Counted from the first letter of the stretch, positions 8,178-17,132 are shown. The stretch: DNA of 64,000 nucleotides from an uncultured bacterium (GCA_903857865.1 CAIOGO010000020.1:62001-126000); one strand, 5' to 3'. Translations and numbers: made by a program. The notes: a model not told the origin generated them from the letters alone.

Positions 8178-9080
8178 CTACGCCGCTCCTGTCAGTTCGC
8201 GTATCTCCGCATCGCTTCTCGTCCATCCATGGCGCACGGCGACCACGATCTGCAGGAACACGTGCCTCCGCAGGAGTCGCTCGATATCCCTTCGAGCCCT
8301 GGCTCCGATCGACCGGACGCGACTCGCGCCCCGGCCGATGAGGATGCCTTTCTGGGAATCCCGATCGACGATGATCTCGGCCTGGATCTCCACCAGGCCA
8401 TCCTCGCGCTCACGCAGCCACTTCACGTGGACAGCGAGTGAATAGGGGATCTCCTCGTATGTGACTTCCATGACCTTCTCGCGAATGATCTCCTCGATCT
8501 GGAAGCTCTCCGTGCGATCACAGCGAGTCTCCGCCGGGTAAAGCGGAGGGGACTCCGGCAGATGCGCGACAATCGTCGCCACGGCCTCGTCGAGGCCCTG
8601 CCCGGTCACTGCGGACATCGGGATGAGTTCGGTGACGACCTCCAACTCCGCGTACGCGAGCAACGTCTCCTCGAGATCGCCGCCGCGAGCCCGGTCGATC
8701 TTGTTGACCAACACGAGAACGGGACGCTCGTCTCTCGTCAGCCGCGCAAGCGCGGCGCGATCGACTTCGTGCACCGTGCGCCACGGCTCGACCATGTACA
8801 CAACTACATCAACGTCTCGCATGCTGCGGGACGCCTCGCGCATCAGGTGACGACCCAGGCGGTTCCGCGGACGATGAAGCCCCGGCGTGTCCACGAAGAC
8901 GATCTGGGACGCGTCGGTCGTCCGGACGCAACGGATGCTGTTGCGCGTCGACTGGGGCCTTGCGGACGTGATGAGGAGCTTCTCCCCCATCACGGCGTTG
9001 AGGAACGTCGATTTCCCCACGTTGGTCTGCCCCAGAACCCCGACGAAACCGCAACGGAACAATCGCGCCTCGTTTCCCAT
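8178..9080 (-). CDS. era: GTPase Era
   Basis: 300 residues. G1 GQTNVGKST, switch region QSTRNS, G3 DTPGLH and G4 NKID are all present, followed by a KH domain with an IGRGASR-type loop. Era binds the 3' end of 16S rRNA during small-subunit maturation. It is the first gene of a minus-strand operon that continues into the sensor cyclase, GNAT, deoC, atpC and fabF. Its promoter lies 67-95 bases upstream. Confidence 0.96.
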   Translation of the reverse strand: MGNEARLFRCGFVGVLGQTNVGKSTFLNAVMGEKLLITSARPQSTRNSIRCVRTTDASQIVFVDTPGLHRPRNRLGRHLMREASRSMRDVDVVVYMVEPWRTVHEVDRAALARLTRDERPVLVLVNKIDRARGGDLEETLLAYAELEVVTELIPMSAVTGQGLDEAVATIVAHLPESPPLYPAETRCDRTESFQIEEIIREKVMEVTYEEIPYSLAVHVKWLREREDGLVEIQAEIIVDRDSQKGILIGRGASRVRSIGARARRDIERLLRRHVFLQIVVAVRHGWTRSDAEIRELTGAA

Positions 9081-9146
9081 ACCTTCGCCTCAAATAGACG
9101 ACCCCGCCGCACATCCCCTCGTGCCTCCTGGGGTCGACGAACCTCA

Positions 9147-9175
9147 AGTATACGCGGCCAGGACTGCATTGTAAA
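9147..9175 (-). promoter_or_regulatory. Promoter of the era operon
   Basis: Minus strand: TTTACA (9175-9170), 17 bases, TATACT (9152-9147). The -35 hexamer overlaps the -35 of the divergent promoter at 9169-9197 by five bases. Confidence 0.65.
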
Positions 9176-9197
9176 GCGCACGCGCTCGGCCTATACT
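9169..9197 (+). promoter_or_regulatory. Promoter of the hutI-like/ispE/cmk operon
   Basis: TTGTAA (9169-9174), 17 bases, TATACT (9192-9197). The ATG at 9212 is 14 bases beyond the -10 box, leaving a leader of only several bases and no Shine-Dalgarno sequence. Confidence 0.65.
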
Positions 9198-9211
9198 CAC
9201 CGCCGATCCCG

Positions 9212-10381
9212 ATGATCACGCTCGTGACGAACATCCGCCAACTGGTGACCCCGCGTGGGACCGAGCCTGCCGCCGGAGCGGCGATGAGCGAAGTCCAGGT
9301 CCAGACGGGCGTGACCCTTGTGATTCGCGACGACCGAATCGTGGCCGTGGAGCCCACCGGAGCCACCCTCAAGGGAGATCACGTGATCGACGCGAGGGGA
9401 GGCGTCGTCGTCCCCGGCCTCGTCGACGCTTGTTTGACGGCGCAGTCGAGCGGTGTGCGCGGCGAGGTCGCGACTCATGTCCTTCCCGGAGCGTCGGAGT
9501 CCCAGGAGGAGCGAGACCTCAGGCAGCTGCGCGTCGGAATGGAGACTCTCCTACGGCACGGGACGACGAGCTCGGAGATTCGGGCCGAGGCTCGCGATGG
9601 AGATGCCGCCCTCGAGAGGATTCTTGCCGGTATCCAACAGCTCGTCCGGTGCGTCCCGTTGCGGCTGTCGGCGGCGTTCCTCGGTGCGCCGCAAGTCGGC
9701 ATGGGATCGGAGCGTTCGGACCGCATCACGAAGCTGATTGGCGAGACCATTCCCACGGTGAGTCGCCGCCACTTGGCGTCGACGTGCGTCCTCCTCTGCG
9801 GCGAGGGCGGGTTCGGCCGGAAGGAGGGACGAGCTGTGCTTCGCGCTGCGCGCGGCGCGGGCCTGACGCTCAAGATTCAGGCTGCGGGCGCCGACGCAGA
9901 CGCCATCCTCTTGGCCTTCGAGCTCGAGGCGGCGTCCGTCGACCACTTGGCGAGCTCCGCCCCGGATGCGAAACAGCTCTCGTTGCTCAAGAAGGCAGGC
10001 ACGATCCCCGTTCTCCTTCCCGCGGAGCCTGTCGCGCGGGAAGGCTCGTGGGGGACCGCAAGGCCGTTCGTCGACGCTGGACTCGCCGTCGCGCTCGGCT
10101 CGTCGGCCGATCTAGGCTCCGGAGGGGTCTTCTCGATGTGGACGGGGGTGGCGCTCGCGGTACGAAAACTCGGCCTCTCCCTGGCCGAGGCCATCACCGC
10201 GGCCACGCTCAATGCGGCGGCCGCGATCGGATCGAGCCACCAGGTCGGCACTCTCGAGCCAGGCAAGTTCGCGGACCTCGTCATTCTGAACGTCGACGAC
10301 TATCGCGCGATCCCCAGCTTCATCGTTGGCCTTCCTATTCGAGCCGTCATCGTCGGAGGAACGGAGCTATTCCTACCATGA
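9212..10381 (+). CDS. Imidazolonepropionase-like amidohydrolase, probably a non-catalytic paralogue
   Basis: 389 residues with the amidohydrolase layout of HutI: an N-terminal beta-sandwich (VIDARGGVVVPGLVD near 58-71), a barrel, and a C-terminal return (GTLEPGKFADLVILN). The usual HxH after PGxxD reads ACLT (about 71-74), the ligand His in the KIHAD-like strand is Gln (KIQAAG, about 219), and the ligand Asp in the TDxNPG loop is Ser/Ala (GSSADLGSGG, about 295). Only the VDHL histidine remains. A normal metal-dependent hydrolase is therefore unlikely. The stop overlaps the ispE start (ATGA). Its role may be structural or regulatory. Confidence 0.8.
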   Translation: MITLVTNIRQLVTPRGTEPAAGAAMSEVQVQTGVTLVIRDDRIVAVEPTGATLKGDHVIDARGGVVVPGLVDACLTAQSSGVRGEVATHVLPGASESQEERDLRQLRVGMETLLRHGTTSSEIRAEARDGDAALERILAGIQQLVRCVPLRLSAAFLGAPQVGMGSERSDRITKLIGETIPTVSRRHLASTCVLLCGEGGFGRKEGRAVLRAARGAGLTLKIQAAGADADAILLAFELEAASVDHLASSAPDAKQLSLLKKAGTIPVLLPAEPVAREGSWGTARPFVDAGLAVALGSSADLGSGGVFSMWTGVALAVRKLGLSLAEAITAATLNAAAAIGSSHQVGTLEPGKFADLVILNVDDYRAIPSFIVGLPIRAVIVGGTELFLP

Positions 10382-11220
10382 GGGCAACGTCGTTAGCCTT
10401 CGCCAAACTCAACCTCTTCCTCGCGGTGCACGGGCGGCGGGAGGACGGGTTTCATGAGATCGAATCGATTGTCCAGACCATCGACCTCGCCGATCGAATC
10501 GAGGTTGACGTCCGCCCGGGCACAGGCATCGTCGTGGAGAACACACTCGCCGACATCCCAGGTCCGGATCTCGCAGAGCGCGCCGCGGCGACATGCCTGG
10601 CCGTGAAGGAGGTCTCGCTCCACGTGGAGATCCGAATCCAGAAGGGCATTCCAGCGGGTGCCGGACTCGGTGGAGGATCGTCCGATGCCGCCGCCGTGCT
10701 CCAGTCCCTCGACCGCCTCGTTCCGCCTCGCCTTGCCGACGAGGAGCTGAGGAAACTCGCAGCCGGGATCGGCTCGGACGTCCCCCTCTTTCTCGTCGGC
10801 GGCTGCGTCCGCATCACGGGGCGAGGGGAGATCGTCGAACGGCTCCCCGGCACGCGCCGCGAGCGATTCGTGGTCGTCGTCCCTCCGATGCGATGTCCAA
10901 CAGCCGACGTCTACAGAGCGTGGGCGGCGCATCGCCCCCCGCGTCCGGGCACTGCATCCGCTCTTGGATCGAACGATCTCCTGGCTCCCGCTCTCGCCGT
11001 GCGCCCGCAACTTCGCCGCTACGAAGAGGCCGTCGCCCACAGCGGAGGGCTGTACTCCGGCATGAGCGGAAGCGGGTCCTCCTTCTACGTCGCTTTCTCT
11101 GCCGAAGATCGAGCCGACACATGCGGGCGCGAATTGCGGGAGACACTGCCGGAGTGCGCCGTGTTCGTCTGCGGCCCGACGTGCGCCGGAGTGGTGGAGC
11201 TGGAACCGGAGGGCCCATGA
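10378..11220 (+). CDS. ispE: 4-diphosphocytidyl-2-C-methyl-D-erythritol kinase
   Basis: 280 residues, GHMP kinase fold. The substrate-binding AKLNLFL, the ATP loop PAGAGLGGGSSDAA and the C-terminal SGMSGSGSSFYV are all present. It phosphorylates CDP-methylerythritol in the MEP isoprenoid pathway, so the organism likely uses MEP. The start overlaps the upstream stop by ATGA, and the stop overlaps the cmk start in the same way. Confidence 0.95.
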   Translation: MRATSLAFAKLNLFLAVHGRREDGFHEIESIVQTIDLADRIEVDVRPGTGIVVENTLADIPGPDLAERAAATCLAVKEVSLHVEIRIQKGIPAGAGLGGGSSDAAAVLQSLDRLVPPRLADEELRKLAAGIGSDVPLFLVGGCVRITGRGEIVERLPGTRRERFVVVVPPMRCPTADVYRAWAAHRPPRPGTASALGSNDLLAPALAVRPQLRRYEEAVAHSGGLYSGMSGSGSSFYVAFSAEDRADTCGRELRETLPECAVFVCGPTCAGVVELEPEGP

Positions 11221-11843
11221 GGATCGCGATTGACGGTCCGGCGGCGTCGGGGAAGACATCGGTCGGGCGAACGCTGGCGCAGCAATTCGGCTGTCGGTTC
11301 ATCGAAACCGGGAACATGTACCGCGCGGTGGCGCTCGCCATGGCGCGCGGGCTTCCTTTGGACGCCATGACCATCGACATCACGGAGGACGAGCGACTTC
11401 TGCTCAACGGAGAGGATGTGACGGGCCTGCTCCATACACCCGAACTGGACCAGCGTTCGTCGGAGGTCGCGACGAGGCCCGACGTTCGCACCAGGCTCGT
11501 CGCCCTGCAACGAGAGATGGCCGGCCGCCGCGATGTGGTCATGGAGGGCCGCGACATCGGGACCGTGGTCCTCCCCGACGCCGACGTCAAGATCTTCCTT
11601 CGCGCAAGCTCCGACATCCGCGCGAGGCGGCGAGCCGGCGAGCGCGGCGATCACGATCTCGCGGGGACCATAGAGCAGCTTCGCTCCCGTGACGAACGGG
11701 ACTCGACCCGGGCCATCGCGCCCTTGAACCCCGCTTCGGACGCAACTATAATCGACACCGATCAAAAGACCCTCGCAGAGGTCATTTCCGCAGCAGCTGA
11801 CCTGGTCAAGGAGCATCTGAACGAGCGTTGGCACGGCGTCTAG
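11217..11843 (+). CDS. cmk: Cytidylate kinase
   Basis: 208 residues. P-loop DGPAASGKTSVG at residues 6-17, FIETGNMYRA and the GRDIGTVVLPDADVKIFLRAS segment are typical of bacterial CMP kinase, which makes CDP/dCDP. The cmk-plsC-rpsA order is a recognisable bacterial arrangement. It overlaps ispE by four bases and plsC by 16. Confidence 0.95.
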   Translation: MRIAIDGPAASGKTSVGRTLAQQFGCRFIETGNMYRAVALAMARGLPLDAMTIDITEDERLLLNGEDVTGLLHTPELDQRSSEVATRPDVRTRLVALQREMAGRRDVVMEGRDIGTVVLPDADVKIFLRASSDIRARRRAGERGDHDLAGTIEQLRSRDERDSTRAIAPLNPASDATIIDTDQKTLAEVISAAADLVKEHLNERWHGV

Positions 11844-12457
11844 GAATTGCATTCAAGAACGGCCTCTACACCGTTTTCGTCGTTCTTGCTGGCGTTGCGC
11901 TGCGGATCCTCTTTCGTCTTCGGGTCGAGGGACGATCGAACGTCTCGCGCAGCGAAGGCTACATCGTTGTAGCTCGCCATCGTAGCTACTGGGACATCCC
12001 GATGGTCACAGCGGCGCTCGGCGCGACGAACCGGGTTCACTTCATCGCCCGCAAGGGATTGATGAAATCGAATCCGCTCGTTCAACCGTTGATCCGAGCG
12101 TACTCCACGGTCATCGACCGCGAGCACTTCGGGTTGGCGGACTTCCGCCAGGTGCTTGACGCTGTCGGGCGAAAGCGCTTGGTCTTCATCTTCCCCGAGG
12201 GGACCACCCGGCACCGAGTTGACGCAAAGGGCGGCGCGGTGTACTTTGCATCGGCAGCCGGAAAGAGAATCCTTCCGATCAACATCCGGGCGGTTGGACC
12301 GTACCCGCCGAAGTACCCGTTCCAGTTTCCACGGGTGACCGTGTCGATCGGGGCGCCGATCGCCGTCGCCGACCTGGAAGGTGAGGCAGACGTCCGACGG
12401 TCGGAGAAGCTGCGCGACATGAGCGAGCGGCTCATGAAGAAGGTCGACTCCGTGTAG
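11828..12457 (+). CDS. plsC: 1-acyl-sn-glycerol-3-phosphate acyltransferase
   Basis: 209 residues from a TTG start inside the end of cmk. The acyltransferase motifs are present: the HX4D box HRSYWD near residue 51 and FPEGTTRHR near 122. An N-terminal hydrophobic segment (YTVFVVLAGVALRILF) anchors it to the membrane. It converts lysophosphatidate to phosphatidate. The TTG start is inferred from frame and homology; coupling to cmk would compensate for the weak codon. Confidence 0.9.
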   Translation: MARRLGIAFKNGLYTVFVVLAGVALRILFRLRVEGRSNVSRSEGYIVVARHRSYWDIPMVTAALGATNRVHFIARKGLMKSNPLVQPLIRAYSTVIDREHFGLADFRQVLDAVGRKRLVFIFPEGTTRHRVDAKGGAVYFASAAGKRILPINIRAVGPYPPKYPFQFPRVTVSIGAPIAVADLEGEADVRRSEKLRDMSERLMKKVDSV

Positions 12458-12488
12458 CTTGATCTCTAGGGGTCAGTGTGGAAGCGAT

Positions 12489-12511
12489 CCGGCAGGCGAA
12501 AGCCTGGCCGG
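12489..12511 (+). other. rpsA: GNRA-capped hairpin in the rpsA leader
   Basis: CCGG-CAGGC-GAAA-GCCTG-g-CCGG folds into a nine-base-pair stem with one bulged G and a GAAA tetraloop, 30 bases upstream of the rpsA ATG. It may be an S1 autoregulatory element, by analogy with structured rpsA leaders elsewhere; that role is inference. Confidence 0.45.
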
Positions 12512-12540
12512 GCGGCGCAGTGTGGATCTGGCAGTGGAGA

Positions 12541-14322
12541 ATGGAACAGAAAATCAAGATGGAGGACGCTTTCTCTGAAAGCGATGTGAAGATGTACAGT
12601 CGCGGAGACACGATCTCCGGGACTGTCGTCCAAGTAGGCGACAGCGAGATCCTTGTCGACATCGGCTACAAGTCGGAAGGAATCCTGCCGGTGTCGGAGC
12701 TGTCCCCCTTCCGAGCGGGCGGGAAGATCGATGCGGGCGAGCAGATCGAGGTGCTCGTCACGTACATCGATGAGGAGAAGGGGACCGTCTACGCGTCCGA
12801 GAAGCAGGCCGAATACGAGAAGCGCATCGACGGCCTCGAGGCCGCGTACCAAGAGGGCCACGTTATCGAGGGCGAGATTACAGGCGAGGTCAAGGGGGCC
12901 GGGTACCACGTAAATCTCGATGGCATCCGCGCCTTTCTGCCAGGCTCGCACCTCGGCAGCGACCTGCCGAGCAGCATTGAGGAGCTGCGCGGGAAGAGAA
13001 TTGCGTTCCGGATTCTCGAGCTCTCTCGCCGTGACAAGAACCTGGTCGTCTCGCACAAGGAGTACATCAAGGACCGCGAGCGCACGAAGCGCAAGGCGCT
13101 CTTCGACTCGCTCCAGCCGGATCAGGAGATCGAGGGCGTCGTCCGCAGCGTCGTCGACTTCGGTCTGTTCGTCGATATCGGTGGTTTCGAAGGGCTCGTC
13201 CATCGATCGGAGATTGCGTGGAAGGACCTCCCCGTCCCTCCGTCCGAGTATAGAGTCGGCACGCACACCAAGGTGAAGGTCATCGACTTCGATCGTGAGA
13301 AGGGCAAGGTCTCCCTCTCGATTAAGCGTCTGCGCCCGAATCCGTGGAGCGGCATCTCGGAGCGCTACGCGACGGGCTCGCAGGTCGAAGGGAAGGTCGT
13401 CAGCGTCACCGACTTCGGCGCGTTCGTCGAGCTCGAACAAGACATCGAAGGGCTCGTCCACATCTCAGAACTTTCGTGGGGACACCCGGAGAATCCGAAG
13501 GACGTCGTCAAAGAGGGCGACATGGTGCCCGTCATCATCCTCAGCTGTGATGAGGAGGCGCGCCGCATCAGCCTGTCGTTGCGGCGAACGCAGCGCGACC
13601 CGTGGGAGAGCGTCGAGACGAAGTACGCTCGCGGCCAGGTTGTCGCGGGAACCGTCACGAAGATCACGGACTTTGGGGCGTTCGTGAAGCTCGAAGAGGG
13701 TGTCGAGGGACTGGTCCACGTCTCGGAGATCGACTGGGGGCATGTTAACCACCCGCGCGACGTCCTGAAGGAAGGCGAGAGCGTCCAAGTCAAGATCCTC
13801 AGCGCGGACCCGCGCGAGCGTCGCATCTCGCTCAGCATCCGCGAGCTCAAGGATAACCCGTGGCGGCGATTCATCGACAAGTTCTCGATCGATGATGTTG
13901 TGGACGGCGAGATCACCGAGATCAAAGAGTTCGGCGCCTTCATGAAGATCACCGACGAAGTCGACGGGCTGATTCACGTCTCCGAGATCTCGAACGAGCG
14001 CATCGCCACCCCCGCCGACGTCCTCGCCGTGGGTCAGAAGATCCAAGCGAAGATCATCGGCATCAACGAGGAGAAGCACCAGGTTCGCCTCAGCATGCGC
14101 AACCTGTTCGGCCCACCGGAGGTTCCCGCTGTCCCGACCGACGACGAAGACCGGGACCGCGCCGGACGAGGCAAGCGACGCCGCGCGACGCCCGCAGGAA
14201 AGGAACGGCCGGCGCGAGCGAGAGAGAAGGTTGATCGACGCTTCCTCGACGAGGGCGGCCACGAGTCGCTCAGCATGCGCGATCTCTTGGGCAAGACTGG
14301 GTTTGACGACGAGGCTCAATAG
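12541..14322 (+). CDS. rpsA: 30S ribosomal protein S1
   Basis: 593 residues from the ATG at 12541. Six S1/OB domains can be counted, opening at DTISGTVV, GHVIEGEI, DQEIEGVV, GSQVEGKV, GQVVAGTV and DDVVDGEI, followed by a basic, low-complexity tail. It binds mRNA during translation initiation. A GTG at 12478 would add 21 residues with no S1 similarity and would translate through the leader hairpin, so I prefer the ATG; the choice is not certain. Confidence 0.95.
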   Translation: MEQKIKMEDAFSESDVKMYSRGDTISGTVVQVGDSEILVDIGYKSEGILPVSELSPFRAGGKIDAGEQIEVLVTYIDEEKGTVYASEKQAEYEKRIDGLEAAYQEGHVIEGEITGEVKGAGYHVNLDGIRAFLPGSHLGSDLPSSIEELRGKRIAFRILELSRRDKNLVVSHKEYIKDRERTKRKALFDSLQPDQEIEGVVRSVVDFGLFVDIGGFEGLVHRSEIAWKDLPVPPSEYRVGTHTKVKVIDFDREKGKVSLSIKRLRPNPWSGISERYATGSQVEGKVVSVTDFGAFVELEQDIEGLVHISELSWGHPENPKDVVKEGDMVPVIILSCDEEARRISLSLRRTQRDPWESVETKYARGQVVAGTVTKITDFGAFVKLEEGVEGLVHVSEIDWGHVNHPRDVLKEGESVQVKILSADPRERRISLSIRELKDNPWRRFIDKFSIDDVVDGEITEIKEFGAFMKITDEVDGLIHVSEISNERIATPADVLAVGQKIQAKIIGINEEKHQVRLSMRNLFGPPEVPAVPTDDEDRDRAGRGKRRRATPAGKERPARAREKVDRRFLDEGGHESLSMRDLLGKTGFDDEAQ

Positions 14323-14358
14323 GAAGACGAGAGCAGGTTGCAAGGAGGCTTGTAGAAG

Positions 14359-14670
14359 ATGAACAAGGGCGAATTCATCGATCGGCTGGCGGAGAAGTCG
14401 AACCTTACGAAAAAGGAAGCGCGGAAGCTGCTTGACAACGTGCTTGATCTGGTTCAGGACTCCCTCCTGACTGGCGACGAAGTCAAGCTGGTGGGGTTCG
14501 GGAAGTTCGCCGTGCGCGCACGCAAGGCGAGCAGCCGCATCAATCCGCAGACCAAGCGGCCGATTCAGGTGGAAGCGAAGGTCGTCCCGCTGTTCAAGCC
14601 GGGGAAGGAGCTGAAGCGCCGAATCGAGAAGGCGCTCAAGGCGGCGCCGAAGGGCGTCACAAGAAAGTAG
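14359..14670 (+). CDS. HU/IHF-family DNA-binding protein
   Basis: 103 residues with the HU/IHF fold: an N-terminal helical pair (KGEFIDRLAEKSNLTKKEA), the GFGKFAVR turn and the DNA-clasping arm around RINPQTKRPIQV. A strong AGGAGG precedes the ATG. Nucleoid-associated; it may be co-transcribed with rpsA (36-base gap). The residues seen do not separate HU from IHF. Confidence 0.93.
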   Translation: MNKGEFIDRLAEKSNLTKKEARKLLDNVLDLVQDSLLTGDEVKLVGFGKFAVRARKASSRINPQTKRPIQVEAKVVPLFKPGKELKRRIEKALKAAPKGVTRK

Positions 14671-14693
14671 CTTTCCTCGTTGGTCGGATTCTC

Positions 14694-14726
14694 ATGGGGT
14701 GCCGGGCCGTGCGCCTGGCATCCCAT
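14694..14726. terminator. Terminator-like hairpin between HU and gmk
   Basis: ATGGGGTGCC and GGCATCCCAT pair over ten positions with one G-U, with three further inner pairs (GGC/GCC) after a mismatch. On the plus strand a pyrimidine stretch (TCTTCTC) follows. It lies between two convergent genes. Confidence 0.5.
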
Positions 14727-14776
14727 TCTTCTCGCCGATCCGCGACGCGCCGCACCCGGGCCTATGGAAGGGGTGC

Positions 14777-15409
14777 TTACGCGTTCGATTCTACCGAGAG
14801 AACGCGCAGACGCTCGGCCTCGACGATCGCGCTGAGCTCCCGAACGGCGTTCTCGATCGTGTCGTTGATCACGAGGTAGTCGAAGATCGGCAGGGCCTCG
14901 ATCTCGCGCGACGCCACCCGAAGGCGCTCGGCGATCGCCGCCTCGCTTTCCGACCCGCGGGCGCGCAGTCGCTCGCCCAGCTGATCGAGGGAGGGTGGGG
15001 CGAAGAAGACGAACACGAGAACGGTCCCCGGCACCCCAACGCGGCGGAGCTCGCAGGCACCTTGGGTGTCGATGTTCAGGACGATATCGAACCCCTTGGC
15101 CGCAAGCCGCGTGATCTCGCATTCCGACGTGCCGTACTGGTCGCCGAGGTAGATCACGTGCTCGATGAACGCGCCCGCGGCGACCATTCGGTCGAAGTCG
15201 ACGGTAGAGACGAAGTGGTAGTCGACCCCGTCTTCTTCGCCGGGGCGCGGCGGCCGCGTCGTGTGCGATACGGAGTAGACGAGGTCCGGGGTGTCGGTGA
15301 GAAGACGGTCGATCGCCGTGTTCTTCCCGGCTCCGGAAGGCCCGGAGACGACAAGCGCGAGACCACTCCCCGTCCCTCTGCGGCGGGCGGCGAGCCCGCT
15401 ACTCGACAT
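14777..15409 (-). CDS. gmk: Guanylate kinase
   Basis: 210 residues. The P-loop reads GPSGAGKNT, with Asn where Gly or Ser is common; the TTRPPRPGEEDGVDYHFVS GMP-binding segment and the NIDTQGA strand follow. It converts GMP to GDP. The start overlaps the end of the YicC-like gene by 11 bases, a common bacterial pairing. Confidence 0.95.
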   Translation of the reverse strand: MSSSGLAARRRGTGSGLALVVSGPSGAGKNTAIDRLLTDTPDLVYSVSHTTRPPRPGEEDGVDYHFVSTVDFDRMVAAGAFIEHVIYLGDQYGTSECEITRLAAKGFDIVLNIDTQGACELRRVGVPGTVLVFVFFAPPSLDQLGERLRARGSESEAAIAERLRVASREIEALPIFDYLVINDTIENAVRELSAIVEAERLRVLSVESNA

Positions 15410-16262
15410 TCTGCACCTGCTCTTTCAGCTGTTCGATCGCAACCTTCATGTCGACCGTGAGGCCCGCAACCTCCCCATCTCGCACCTTCGAGCCGAGCGT
15501 GTTCACCTCGCGCAAGAGTTCCTGGGCGAGGAAGTCGAGCTCCTTGCCGACGGGGCCGCCACGCGAGAGGAGCTGGCGGACCCGAGCGACGTGGCCGCGC
15601 AGTCGGACGAGCTCCTCCTGGACGTCAAATCGATCCACGCACAGCACAATCTCCGACTCGATGCGGTCGGGGTCGACACGCAGACCCAGCTCGTCGATGC
15701 GCGCGTGGAGCTTGTCGCGCAGATCGTCCTGGATTCCCGGGAGACGGGCCTCGGCTTGCGTGCCTCGCGCCTCAAGCACATCGAGCAGGCGAGCGATCTC
15801 TTCCCCGAGCAAGTGCCCCTCTCGGCTGCGCGTCGCATCTAGGGCTCGGATGGCTTCTCCCAGAGCCGCCTCGACGGCGGGCCAGAGAGCCTCCTCGGCC
15901 TCTTGCGGCGCCTGCAGTCCGCCGGCGCGAATGAGGTCAGCCAACGTGAGGGGCTCGCGAAGCCCAAACTCCGCGCGCGCGCCTTCGAGCGCCCGCACGA
16001 CGCGACGTGCCGCGTCGCGATCGAAGCCCAAGGCCGCCCCCGTCCCTACCTCTTCGCTGATCGTGAGCCAGACGCCGACGTCTCCACGGTGAAGCGCCGC
16101 GCGCACCTTCTCCTCAATCTGGGACTGCAGCCAGGGGCGGTCGGACAGCGACCGAAGGCGGATCGAAAGGTAGCGGTGATTCACGGAGCGAAGCGTCGCC
16201 TCGACGCGCCAGCCGCCCACCGCCGCGGCTCCGCGGCCAAACCCCGTCATGCTGCGAATCAT
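15399..16262 (-). CDS. YicC/YloC-family endoribonuclease
   Basis: 287 residues from ATG 16262 with the family signature start MIRSMTGFGRG, SVNHRYLSIRLR, and the C-terminal domain with GKELDFLAQELLREVNT and IEQLKEQVQNVE. Characterised relatives are RNases acting on small RNAs. It overlaps the MEMO1-like gene by ATGA and gmk by 11 bases, so the three form one operon. Confidence 0.92.
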   Translation of the reverse strand: MIRSMTGFGRGAAAVGGWRVEATLRSVNHRYLSIRLRSLSDRPWLQSQIEEKVRAALHRGDVGVWLTISEEVGTGAALGFDRDAARRVVRALEGARAEFGLREPLTLADLIRAGGLQAPQEAEEALWPAVEAALGEAIRALDATRSREGHLLGEEIARLLDVLEARGTQAEARLPGIQDDLRDKLHARIDELGLRVDPDRIESEIVLCVDRFDVQEELVRLRGHVARVRQLLSRGGPVGKELDFLAQELLREVNTLGSKVRDGEVAGLTVDMKVAIEQLKEQVQNVE

Positions 16263-17089
16263 GAGTTCTCCTTGGCGAACAGGACCGCCGCGTACCCGAC
16301 GACCGCCGACCGGTCGCCGGTGATGTCGCCCGATGTCGCGTAGTCGACGAGCGACGACCTCCCCAAGCCGAGAGTCCGGGCGAGCAGGAGAAGGACAGTG
16401 ATCGCCCCCGCGCCACAAATGGAGAGCCCGCGCTCGATCGTGTGCCGATAGAAGCCCTGAGCGTCTCCAGCCAGGATAAGGTCGAGCGCCGATCGGTCGA
16501 GGGCACGTGCCGCCGCGTCCGGCTCGTAGTGCGTGAAATCACTGGACGCCACAACCCATACCCGGTCAGAGCCGAGCGCCTCCCCGAGCCGCCTCGCTCC
16601 TTCGTTCAGCGCTGACCACGGTGCGAGCTGGACGCACACCGGCACGACGGGTGTCGGCTCCGGGAAAAGGACCTGCAGGAAGGGCAGGACGACCTCCATG
16701 GAGTGCTCGCGGCGGAAGGCGTCGGGGCTGCGCGACACCCCGAGCGACACCAGACGCTCGATCGTCCCATCGTCCAGGGGAACGTCCCCGAGCGGGGTCC
16801 GCCACGCTGCGTCGCCGGGCACCACGAGTGCGTCGCCCAGCCGACTGTGGCTCGCTCCCAGGATAATGACCGCTTCGGGCCGCCCGAACGCGGTAGCGGC
16901 GCGCAACCCGGCGCCCGCGACCCGTCCCGAGTACTCATAGCCGGCGTGCGGCACGATGAGCCCGACAGAGGATGGAGCGCGTGCAGGCGTCGGTTCCCCC
17001 AGAAGTCCCTCCACGAGCGCACGTAGGCGCGCTCGCTCCCCGGGGTAGAACGACCCCGCGACCACCGGCTGCCGCACACCACTTCCCAT
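16259..17089 (-). CDS. MEMO1/AmmeMemoRadiSam system protein B-like
   Basis: 276 residues from ATG 17089. MEMO1 features include RQPVVAGSFYPG, VPHAGYEYSG, ILGASHS, REHSMEVVLPFLQ and ASSDFTHYEP, whose His and Asp residues match the dioxygenase-like metal site. In many genomes it accompanies an AMMECR1 protein and a radical SAM enzyme, but neither is here. The function is unknown. A long upstream extension of the frame runs antisense through the tRNA and repeats and is not real. Confidence 0.88.
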   Translation of the reverse strand: MGSGVRQPVVAGSFYPGERARLRALVEGLLGEPTPARAPSSVGLIVPHAGYEYSGRVAGAGLRAATAFGRPEAVIILGASHSRLGDALVVPGDAAWRTPLGDVPLDDGTIERLVSLGVSRSPDAFRREHSMEVVLPFLQVLFPEPTPVVPVCVQLAPWSALNEGARRLGEALGSDRVWVVASSDFTHYEPDAAARALDRSALDLILAGDAQGFYRHTIERGLSICGAGAITVLLLLARTLGLGRSSLVDYATSGDITGDRSAVVGYAAVLFAKENS

Positions 17090-17132
17090 GCCGCCATTGT
17101 ACCCACGCTCGTCCGCCCAGCCCAAGCGGGTC

